From an uncultured Bacteroidota bacterium (lineage in GTDB: Bacteria; Bacteroidota; Bacteroidia; Bacteroidales; 4484-276): 5,426 nt of DNA. Shown one piece after another: positions 1-5,426 of this stretch (positions are counted from its first letter, which is position 1; every line of letters begins with the position of its first letter). Both the position numbers and the translations under genes were made by a program. Location: assembly GCA_903930725.1 (NCBI GenBank), contig CAIYZW010000085.1, forward strand, positions 1 to 5,426. The letters run 5' to 3'. Below the pieces are notes generated by a model that had not been told where the DNA came from, did not search any database, and worked only from the letters and a program-made list of their open reading frames with translations.

Positions 1-1
1 A

Positions 2-847
2 CGCAGAAGTTTCATCAATCTCACCGAAGATTTGGAATTGATGAAAGATGCAGGGATAAATACCATCAGGGTTTATTCGCCCATTACCGAGGTGGCTGTC
101 CTGGATCAGATAGATGCAGCCGGACTCAAGGTTATTATTGGCTTTGGTTACAATCAGGGCGGACATTTTGATATCCTTTCGGGGACCTGTGCCGATTATG
201 TAAACACTTACAAAAGCCATGGCGCAATACTTTTCTGGGAGCTGGGCAATGAGTATAATTATCACCCCGAGTGGTTCGGAGGTAATATTGATAACTGGTA
301 CAAAGCCTTAAACAATGCTACCGACGCCATTCACCGGCTCGATCCTTCTCATCCGGTTTCGACAGCCCACGGCGAATTGCCCGATTCGAAGGCTTTATCC
401 TTATGCCCGAACATTGATGTCTGGGGAATGAATGTTTATCGCTGGGACAATCCCGAAGCGATTTTTTCGGAGTGGAGCGTACTTAATTCCAAACCGATGT
501 ATTTGTCGGAAGCCGGCGCCGACAGTTATATGGCAGCCGAACTGAATGGTTACAAACAGGGTGATAATGAATTGGCACAGGCCGATGCCACCAGGAATAT
601 TCTTGAACAAATTTTCAGACATCGGGATATTTGCTCGGGCGTAGCCATATTTGGCTTTGTTGATGAACTGTGGAAAGCAGGCAACAACGACAGCCTCGAT
701 CCCGGCGGATGGGCGCCGAAAAGCAGCGGTGTTCCCTACGATGGCGCTGCCAATGAAGAATACTGGGGAATTATAAAAATTGATAGAAGCAAGAAACTGG
801 CTTTTGATGTCGTAAAGGATAAGTTTACTAAGATAAATCCCGATTAG
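2..847 (+). CDS. Clan GH-A glycoside hydrolase, TIM-barrel catalytic domain (5' truncated)
   Basis: The reading frame is open to the left edge (RRSFINLTEDLELMKDAG...), so the start lies outside the window and the TTG at 32 is internal. The visible 281 residues look like the catalytic (beta/alpha)8 barrel of a GH2/GH5/GH72-like retaining glycosidase. An early strand reads GINTIRVYSP. The motif WELGNEYN carries the expected acid/base glutamate (codon 251-253). MYLSEAGADSY carries the expected nucleophile (codon 509-511). The closing FGFVDELWKAG and EYWGIIKIDRSKK resemble the last strand and the 'goes on as before' tail of GH2-like barrels. The protein ends right after the barrel, with no T9SS tail or C-terminal binding domain. 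It would hydrolyse or transglycosylate a glycan, probably in the periplasm or at the cell surface, but the export signal is out of view. The exact GH family and substrate are not decidable here. A GH2 C-terminal barrel and a beta-1,3-glucanosyltransferase-like barrel are both possible. Clan-level confidence is high, family-level low. Confidence 0.85.
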   Translation, partial: RRSFINLTEDLELMKDAGINTIRVYSPITEVAVLDQIDAAGLKVIIGFGYNQGGHFDILSGTCADYVNTYKSHGAILFWELGNEYNYHPEWFGGNIDNWYKALNNATDAIHRLDPSHPVSTAHGELPDSKALSLCPNIDVWGMNVYRWDNPEAIFSEWSVLNSKPMYLSEAGADSYMAAELNGYKQGDNELAQADATRNILEQIFRHRDICSGVAIFGFVDELWKAGNNDSLDPGGWAPKSSGVPYDGAANEEYWGIIKIDRSKKLAFDVVKDKFTKINPD

Positions 848-866
848 GAGATGTTCTAACCGGGAT
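837..866 (+). other. Hairpin spanning the glycosidase stop codon
   Basis: Arms ATCCCGATTAG (837-847) and CTAACCGGGAT (856-866) pair over 11 positions with one A-C mismatch (843/860), leaving an 8-base loop. The TAG stop forms the loop-proximal end of the left arm. No U-tract follows on the + strand, so it is not a classical intrinsic terminator. It may stabilise the 3' end of the mRNA or slow read-through into the TerC gene. The pairing is seen directly; the function is inferred. Confidence 0.55.
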
Positions 867-970
867 ATGGATTGGTATTTCAAAGTTCTCGTCAGTAAAA
901 AATGATTAAACAATGAAAATTCATACGATTAAACAGGGTACAGCTAAATATTTGAAAAAATGTAAAATTA

Positions 971-1888
971 ATGGAAATAAACATTTGGTTTTGGGTAGCA
1001 TTTAAGGGTTTTGTTTTATTGATGTTAGCATTAGATTTAGGAGTTTTTCATAAAAAACTTCATGTAGTTAGTGTAAAAGAAGCGCTGATATGGTCCGGCA
1101 TTTGGATTTTCCTCGCTTTATGTTTCAACGGTTTCATTTACTATGTTTTTGGTGAGACAAAAGCGCTGGAATTTTTTACAGGTTATGTTATCGAAAAAGC
1201 CTTAAGCGTTGATAATATTTTTGTATTTGTGCTGATATTTTCATTTTTTCAGATTCCTGCCATTTATCAACACAAGGTGCTGTTCTGGGGTATTATTGGG
1301 GCGTTGATCATGCGTATAATTTTCATTTTTGCAGGTATTGCATTGTTAGAAAAGTTTCATTGGACCATTTATTTATTCGGGGCTATTTTAATTTTTACCG
1401 GAATAAAAATGCTTTTTGATAAGGATAAAAAGATTGAACCTGATAAAAATCCTGTTATAAAATTTTTCAAGAGGTTTTTTCCAACAACAAATGATTTGCA
1501 TGGAGACAAGTTTTTTATTAAACAAAATCAAAAAACACTTGCCACTCCATTATTTGTTGCTTTAATTATGATTGAAGTTACCGATTTAATCTTTGCGGTT
1601 GATAGCATTCCGGCAATATTAGCGGTAACTCAGGACCATTTTATCGTATATACCAGCAATGTTTTTGCCATATTAGGTTTACGCTCGTTGTATTTTGCCT
1701 TGGCTAACATTATCGAAAGATTTAAATATCTGGCAGTTGGTTTAGCAATAATTTTAGTTTTTGTAGGGATTAAAATGGTAATAATAGATTTTTTTAAAAT
1801 TCCCATTCATTTTTCACTTTTGATAATTTTTCTTATTTTAACTTCGAGTGTACTTTTTTCACTGGTTAAGACAAAAAAAACAGACTAA
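971..1888 (+). CDS. TerC/Alx-family integral membrane protein (probable metal-ion transporter)
   Basis: This 305-residue protein is strongly hydrophobic, with about eight or nine membrane segments, and matches the TerC family (Pfam TerC, PF03741) in length and motifs. Family signatures are an acidic residue in the first membrane segment (LALDLGVF, D22), EKALSVDNIFVF (E75 to F86, with D81), and the second half-repeat EVTDLIFAVDSIPA (E202 to A215, with D205 and D211). The charged loop at about 150-187 separates the two halves. E. coli Alx and B. subtilis relatives are linked to Mn2+ export and to metal loading of secreted enzymes; the metal here is not shown. The ATG at 971 fits the usual family N-terminus, though no Shine-Dalgarno is visible. 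The stop lies 34 bp before the symporter start, so the two could share a transcript. Base composition differs from its neighbours: sampled 60-base lines give 17-32% G+C against 52-55% in lines from the flanking genes. The upstream gap shows no recognisable yybP-ykoY riboswitch core or consensus Bacteroidota promoter. Confidence 0.93.
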   Translation: MEINIWFWVAFKGFVLLMLALDLGVFHKKLHVVSVKEALIWSGIWIFLALCFNGFIYYVFGETKALEFFTGYVIEKALSVDNIFVFVLIFSFFQIPAIYQHKVLFWGIIGALIMRIIFIFAGIALLEKFHWTIYLFGAILIFTGIKMLFDKDKKIEPDKNPVIKFFKRFFPTTNDLHGDKFFIKQNQKTLATPLFVALIMIEVTDLIFAVDSIPAILAVTQDHFIVYTSNVFAILGLRSLYFALANIIERFKYLAVGLAIILVFVGIKMVIIDFFKIPIHFSLLIIFLILTSSVLFSLVKTKKTD

Positions 1889-1922
1889 TAGATTATTTCA
1901 TCGAAATTTACACCTGGCAAAT

Positions 1923-3293
1923 ATGAATTATATCGAAACAAAACTATCGCTAAAAGAAAAAATAGGCTACGGCCTGGGTGATACCGCTTCTCACTTTGTG
2001 TGGGATATGGTGGGTTTCTGGCTCTTGTTTTTTTATACCGATGTGTATGGAATTTCAGCCGCAGCCGCAGGTACCATCATGCTCATTGCCCGTTTTTGGG
2101 ATATGGCCATCGATCCGGTTATTGGCGTGGTTTCCGACAGAACCAATACCCGCTGGGGAAAATTCCGCCCTTACATTTTGTTTGGGGCCGTCCCTTACGC
2201 TGTGTTGGCTGTTTTAACATTTACAACGCCAGATTTCGGCGAATATGGAAAAATAATTTATGCTGGTGCAACTTACGTGCTTCTGATGACGGCTTATGCA
2301 TTCATTAACCTGCCGTACTCGGCTTTGGGAGCCGTAATGACCGACGACACCTACGAGCGCGCCGGATTAAATACCTATCGCTTTATTGCCGGTTTTGGCG
2401 GACAATTTATTGTTACCGGCCTTGCATTAACACTTGCCGAATTTTTTGGTGGTGGCGATAAAGCTCAGGGGTTTCAATACACACTGTTTTTATTTGCAGC
2501 ATTAAGTTTGGTTTTCTTTTTCATCACTTTTAAAACAACCCGCGAAAGGGTTCAGCCTCCAAAAGACCAGAAAAACTCGATTAAAGAAGATGTAAAAAAC
2601 TTGTTTAACAACAAAGCCTGGATAATTTTAGCCATCGTTGGGATCGTTTCTTTTGTGATGTTTGCCATGCAAAATGCCGCCATTGCCTACTATTTTAAAT
2701 ATTACCTCGGACGGGAAAACAATGTCCAGCTTTTTAATGTCATTGGCACAGTTGCACTCATTGTGGCTTTACCTTTGTCGAAACCACTGGCAAAGAGATT
2801 TGGAAATAAAAGGGTATTTATTGGCAGCTCGCTAATTTCCGGCTTGTTTTTTATGCTGATTTACTTACCAGGGGTGAATGATTTAACAACAATTTATGTG
2901 TTTAATATTATCGCCAAAATGGCTTATGCGCCGGCAGTTCCACTGCTATGGACGATGATTGCCGATTCGGCAGATTATGGCGAATGGAAAACCGGTCGCC
3001 GTTCGACAGGATTGTACTTTTCGGCTGCCGTATTTGCACAAAAAGCTGGTTGGGGCATCGGAGCCGCTGTGGCCGGCTGGATTCTGGCTATTTCGCAATT
3101 TATGCCAAATGTTGAGCAAACTGCCACCGCCATCACCGGCATCAAATTGTTGGTATCGGTAATTCCCGGAATTTTATACATGTCGTGTGCCTTGTTCATG
3201 CTATTTTATAAAATAGATTCGGATACCACCACCTTAATGAAAAAGGATCTCGATGCAAGAAGGGAAGAGGAAATCAAAAATCCGAAATTGTAA
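1923..3293 (+). CDS. GPH-family (MelB-like) sugar:cation symporter, MFS
   Basis: This 456-residue, 12-segment inner-membrane carrier belongs to the glycoside-pentoside-hexuronide:cation symporters (MFS_2, MelB/YicJ/UidB type). The N-terminus KIGYGLGD is typical. FWDMAIDP gives D60 and D64, which align with the cation-binding aspartates D55/D59 of Salmonella MelB. It is followed by the signature SDRTNTRWGKFRP (71-83). INLPYSALG has Asn where MelB has sugar-binding D124, as in many non-melibiose members. The late motif DYGEWKTGRRSTG and FAQKAGWG (K374, aligned with MelB K377) are also present. The tail (KKDLDARREEE) is cytoplasmic and charged, as usual. The ATG at 1923 was chosen because it gives the family N-terminus; an in-frame ATG at 1848 would add 25 polar residues and overlap the TerC gene. 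It presumably imports a mono- or oligosaccharide or uronide released by the neighbouring glycosidase. The substrate is unknown. The gene lies 34 bp after TerC and 52 bp before the T9SS gene, compatible with one operon. Confidence 0.93.
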   Translation: MNYIETKLSLKEKIGYGLGDTASHFVWDMVGFWLLFFYTDVYGISAAAAGTIMLIARFWDMAIDPVIGVVSDRTNTRWGKFRPYILFGAVPYAVLAVLTFTTPDFGEYGKIIYAGATYVLLMTAYAFINLPYSALGAVMTDDTYERAGLNTYRFIAGFGGQFIVTGLALTLAEFFGGGDKAQGFQYTLFLFAALSLVFFFITFKTTRERVQPPKDQKNSIKEDVKNLFNNKAWIILAIVGIVSFVMFAMQNAAIAYYFKYYLGRENNVQLFNVIGTVALIVALPLSKPLAKRFGNKRVFIGSSLISGLFFMLIYLPGVNDLTTIYVFNIIAKMAYAPAVPLLWTMIADSADYGEWKTGRRSTGLYFSAAVFAQKAGWGIGAAVAGWILAISQFMPNVEQTATAITGIKLLVSVIPGILYMSCALFMLFYKIDSDTTTLMKKDLDARREEEIKNPKL

Positions 3294-3297
3294 ACGC

Positions 3298-3328
3298 AAG
3301 TTCATTTCTAATCTATAATAAGTTCATT
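3298..3328 (+). repeat. Paired 9-bp direct repeat AAGTTCATT in the gap before the T9SS gene
   Basis: AAGTTCATT occurs exactly at 3298-3306 and 3320-3328, 13 bp apart. The start-to-start distance is 22 bp, about two helical turns, so both copies face the same side of the DNA. They lie in the 52-bp gap between the symporter stop and the secreted-protein start, the second ending 17 bp before the ATG. This would suit a dimeric regulator or a translational element, but no regulator is known. No TAnnTTTG promoter box is seen in the gap. Confidence 0.45.
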
Positions 3329-3345
3329 CAATAAAATTTAAAACT

Positions 3346-5139
3346 ATGAAACACTTTTATGCTGTTTTAGCTTTCGTGCTCGTCGCCTTAACTGGCTACT
3401 CGCAGTACATCTATAACGATTTTGATGCAAATCAGAATCACGAATTCTCGGGATGGCCAAATATCCCAGAAGTTATCGCAAATCCTGACCCATCAGGGAT
3501 AAACACTAGTGCAAATGTCGCAAAAATTGCCCGCAGTGGCGAACAATGGGCACATTGTTTTTCGATTATTCCTGGTAAAGTTAATTTTGAAACAGGAACA
3601 ACTTTTAAACTCAAAGTATGGTCACCGATTGTTTGCCAGGTGCTTTTTAAACTCGAGGATCAGTTAAATGGCGGTATTAATAAAGAGGTTTTAGGAAATG
3701 TGACCACCCCAAATCAGTGGGTCGAAATTCAATACGATTTTACGGGTGCAACCTCTGGACTTTACGACAAATTGGTTATTTTCTTCGACTTTGCTCAAAC
3801 TACCGACAACACTTTTTATTTTGATGATGTCGAAGGCCCTGAGTATGGCGCTGGTGTTGTGATTTTACCACTTTATTTACCAGTAACTTTTGATGATGCC
3901 GAGATAAATTATGCTTTAACAGATTTTGGCGGCAATGCTTCCGAAGTCATTGTTGATCCAACAAATGCAGCCAACACAGTTGCTAAATCCGTTAAAACTG
4001 CAGTGGCTGAACTTTGGGCCGGAACCACCGTTGGTGGAAATGTTGGTTTTGCCAATCCTATTCCTTTTGCAGTAGATGCTACCTCGATGAGCGTGCGCGT
4101 TTGGTCGCCAACCGCAGGAACACCAATTCGTTTAAAAGTCGAAAAGTCAACCGACCCAACCATCAGTGTCGAAACCGAAGCTAACACAACAGTTGCAAAC
4201 GACTGGCAAACGCTGGTTTTCGATTTTAGCAATGAAGCAACCGGAACAGCGCAACTCAATCTGGGCTATTCTTACAACAAGGCTTCTATCTTCTTTAATT
4301 TCGGCCAAACCGGCGCACAGGCAGGTGAACAAACCTATTATTGGGATGATATGGAATTTGCTGGCGGAGGTGTAGAGCCAAAACCCTTACAGGCACTCGA
4401 TGTCCAGGATAATTTTGAAGGTGACGGTTATGCCACCATCACAAACTGGAAATTCCAGGACCCTGATTTACTCGATTTGACCATCGTTACCGATCCTGCG
4501 AACGCTGCCAACCATGTGGCCGGATATAGCCGGTCAGGAAGTTTTGAATGGACAAACGCACAGTTTGTTTTAGATCACCGCATGGATTTATCCGATCGGA
4601 ACCAGTTTATGATGAATGCCTATTTTCCATCAACCAATGGTTACAACGACCAGCTTACCAAAACTGTTGCCGTTAAACTACAAAACAGCCTGCTTGGTGG
4701 CGAAGCCTGGACTACCCAAACCGAGGTAAAACTTACCGTTGATCAGTTGGATACCTGGCTCACGCTTCAATTCGATTTTAGCGCAGTTTCGGCCAACGTT
4801 GATTACGATCAGGTAGTTGTTCAGTTTGGTGGAGAGAGTCATTTGGTGGCTGGTAATTTTTATTTCGACAATTTTCATTTGATGGGACCGGCATCTATTT
4901 TCGAAAATCAGCTCAACAAAGTACAGGTTTCTCCAAACCCGGCTTCAAACATGGTCAATATTACCGGAGTAAGGAATATTTCGGAAACGAAAATTATCAA
5001 CATTGCCGGACAAATTGTTGTAAAAGACAACTCAGGTTCATCAAACCTCAATGTTTCAAACTTGCCGGCCGGAGTTTATTCGATGCTGGTAACCGATAAA
5101 AACGACAACGTTTTTGTTGGCAAGCTGATAAAAGATTAA
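3346..5139 (+). CDS. Secreted three-repeat beta-sandwich protein (putative carbohydrate-binding) with T9SS type A sorting domain
   Basis: This 597-residue protein starts with a Sec signal peptide (MKHFYAVLAFVLVALTGYS). Cleavage probably follows S19, leaving Q20 as the new N-terminus, which fits the glutamine-at-+1 habit of Bacteroidota signal peptidase I substrates. Three tandem domains follow at about 21-168, 179-341 and 350-515. Each ends with a matched pair of strands: QWVEIQYDF / TFYFDDVEG, DWQTLVFDF / TYYWDDMEF and TWLTLQFDF / NFYFDNFHL. The first two also share VWSP (91-94, 252-255). This resembles the jelly-roll folds of CBM4/9- or CBM11-like modules, with exposed aromatics, but no named family is certain. 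The C-terminus (about 523-597) is a type A Por sorting domain with VQVSPNPASNMVNI, an INIAGQ strand and LPAGVYSMLV. The protein should therefore cross the outer membrane by T9SS and be anchored or released. No catalytic domain was found. It is probably a glycan-binding partner of the glycosidase and symporter genes upstream and is the last gene before the terminator. The ATG at 3346 follows A/T-rich sequence with no Shine-Dalgarno. Confidence 0.88.
   Translation: MKHFYAVLAFVLVALTGYSQYIYNDFDANQNHEFSGWPNIPEVIANPDPSGINTSANVAKIARSGEQWAHCFSIIPGKVNFETGTTFKLKVWSPIVCQVLFKLEDQLNGGINKEVLGNVTTPNQWVEIQYDFTGATSGLYDKLVIFFDFAQTTDNTFYFDDVEGPEYGAGVVILPLYLPVTFDDAEINYALTDFGGNASEVIVDPTNAANTVAKSVKTAVAELWAGTTVGGNVGFANPIPFAVDATSMSVRVWSPTAGTPIRLKVEKSTDPTISVETEANTTVANDWQTLVFDFSNEATGTAQLNLGYSYNKASIFFNFGQTGAQAGEQTYYWDDMEFAGGGVEPKPLQALDVQDNFEGDGYATITNWKFQDPDLLDLTIVTDPANAANHVAGYSRSGSFEWTNAQFVLDHRMDLSDRNQFMMNAYFPSTNGYNDQLTKTVAVKLQNSLLGGEAWTTQTEVKLTVDQLDTWLTLQFDFSAVSANVDYDQVVVQFGGESHLVAGNFYFDNFHLMGPASIFENQLNKVQVSPNPASNMVNITGVRNISETKIINIAGQIVVKDNSGSSNLNVSNLPAGVYSMLVTDKNDNVFVGKLIKD
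3406..4890 (+). repeat. Three tandem diverged domain repeats within the T9SS protein
   Basis: The copies are about 3406-3849, 3880-4368 and 4393-4890. They are recognisable at protein level only, not as DNA repeats. Shared landmarks in order are: a starting F-D/N-F-or-D acidic motif (NDFDAN, TFDDAE, DNFEGD); a DP..AN..A segment (DPSGINTSANVA, DPTNAANTVA, DPANAANHVA); an aromatic-proline strand (VWSP, VWSP, YFPS); a W-x-x-x-x-F/Y-D-F strand; and a final aromatic-x-D-[DN] strand. The third copy is the most diverged and has a longer middle. An ancient duplication of one binding module is inferred. Confidence 0.7.
4912..5136 (+). other. T9SS type A C-terminal sorting domain (coding part)
   Basis: Residues about 523-597 show the Por_Secre_tail pattern: a VSPNPAS turn followed by a beta strand (MVNITG), a central strand with an INIAGQ-like core, LNVSNLPAGVYSMLV, and a terminal lysine-rich strand (FVGKLIKD). 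In this family the domain directs passage through the type IX translocon and is normally cleaved off by a PorU-type sortase. It supports assignment of the window to the Bacteroidota. Confidence 0.9.
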
Positions 5140-5147
5140 GTTTTTTC

Positions 5148-5161
5148 GCACCCAAAGGTGC
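5148..5161 (+). other. Short hairpin just after the T9SS gene stop
   Basis: GCACC (5148-5152) and GGTGC (5157-5161) pair perfectly around a CAAA loop, 8 bases after the stop. The run of six T lies on the 5' side (5141-5146) and the sequence after the stem is AAATTTG, so it does not look like a terminator for the + strand. It could also pair with the terminator's left arm (see findings). Confidence 0.35.
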
Positions 5162-5191
5162 AAATTTGTGATTAGTAATTTTGATGAGGGG

Positions 5192-5218
5192 GGTGCCGGG
5201 AAACCGGCGCCTTTTTTT
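5192..5218 (+). terminator. Intrinsic (Rho-independent) terminator of the gene cluster
   Basis: The stem GGTGCCGG (5192-5199) / CCGGCGCC (5204-5211) has eight pairs including one T-G wobble, closed by a GAAA tetraloop (5200-5203). Seven T follow immediately (5212-5218). It lies about 50 bp after the T9SS gene stop, ending the transcript that probably includes the symporter and T9SS genes and possibly more upstream. Confidence 0.93.
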
Positions 5219-5426
5219 ATTGGTCTAAACTGCCTCTTTTGTTTTGTCTTTTAGCTGGTTGGAAGCAATTATTTTGGAAAAGGAAGGCTGTTACTTTGAT
5301 AAATTTTTACTTTTGTTTGAGTGTTAGATTTGATTTTCAAGATTTAATAGAGTGTATTTCAGCCATTGGCGGAGGTTTTAAAACATTGTTAAAAATGTTT
5401 CAGAAATTTTAGAACTTTAATGATAT
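5219..5426. other. AT-rich non-coding stretch after the terminator
   Basis: No convincing reading frame, tRNA or repeat array is seen in these 208 bases. It holds two matches to the Bacteroidota -7 box TAnnTTTG (5308-5315, 5325-5332) and an AAACATT/AATGTTT inverted repeat (5381-5400). It is most likely the upstream region of a gene beyond the right edge. Confidence 0.5.
5325..5332 (+). promoter_or_regulatory. Possible Bacteroidota -7 promoter box TAGATTTG
   Basis: TAGATTTG matches the TAnnTTTG -7 consensus of Bacteroidota primary sigma promoters, and a second match, TACTTTTG, lies at 5308-5315. The nearest useful TTTG for a -33 box (5295-5298) leaves 26 bases of spacing, longer than the usual about 19-23. 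In AT-rich DNA such matches arise by chance, so the call is weak. Confidence 0.2.

Noticed and set aside
401..913. 170-codon frame on the minus strand opposite the glycosidase
   Set aside because: It is a shadow of the glycosidase gene, whose catalytic motifs are clear. The minus-strand protein shows no recognisable domain.
848..970. Possible manganese (yybP-ykoY) riboswitch before TerC
   Set aside because: The gap is 123 bp, AT-rich after the hairpin, and shows neither the conserved paired loops nor a terminator or sequestering stem near the start codon.
913..1005. A 30-codon frame (MKIHTIKQG...) overlapping the TerC start, possible leader peptide
   Set aside because: It has no Shine-Dalgarno, no recognisable composition or repeat of regulatory codons, and its end simply runs out of frame through the TerC start. 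Conservation in relatives would be needed to revive it.
1895..1907. Small palindrome ATTTC-ATC-GAAAT between TerC and the symporter
   Set aside because: A 5-bp AT-rich stem with a 3-base loop is expected by chance and has no U-tract.
1848..1922. In-frame 25-residue N-terminal extension of the symporter, overlapping the TerC 3' end
   Set aside because: The extension is polar and unlike GPH N-termini. The ATG at 1923 gives the usual start just before the first membrane segment.
3909..4332. Minus-strand frames opposite the T9SS protein
   Set aside because: They lie wholly inside a well-supported coding gene and show low-complexity, non-family-like translations.

Overview
The window looks like a polysaccharide-utilisation neighbourhood from a member of the Bacteroidota. 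The evidence is a secreted protein ending in a type IX secretion (T9SS, Por) sorting domain, start codons without a clear Shine-Dalgarno but preceded by A/T-rich sequence, and a glycosidase beside a GPH-family sugar symporter. The genus cannot be fixed from the sequence. A marine or sediment Bacteroidales/Marinilabiliales-type organism is a guess from the style of the genes.

Layout, all on the + strand: (1) bases 2-847, the 3' part of a clan GH-A (TIM-barrel) glycoside hydrolase cut by the left edge, with both catalytic glutamates visible; (2) a 123-bp gap whose left end, with the stop codon, forms a strong hairpin; (3) 971-1888, a TerC/Alx-family integral membrane protein, much more AT-rich than its neighbours; (4) 1923-3293, a MelB-like sugar:cation symporter; (5) a 52-bp gap holding a 9-bp direct repeat with a 22-bp period; (6) 3346-5139, a secreted protein with a signal peptide, three tandem copies of a ~150-165-residue beta-rich domain that is probably carbohydrate-binding, and a T9SS type A C-terminal domain; (7) a textbook intrinsic terminator at 5192-5218, then about 200 bp of AT-rich sequence with no gene.

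The working model is that the T9SS protein sits at or is released from the cell surface and binds a glycan, the glycosidase cuts it, and the GPH symporter takes the released sugar across the inner membrane. The polysaccharide cannot be named, and no SusC/SusD pair lies in the window. The TerC gene is the odd member. It may be a bystander insertion or may serve metal supply or export.

No clearly new system is present. The points most worth a second look are the uncharacterised three-repeat T9SS protein, the compositional mismatch of the TerC gene inside a sugar locus, the phased direct repeat before the T9SS gene, and the hairpin built over the glycosidase stop codon.
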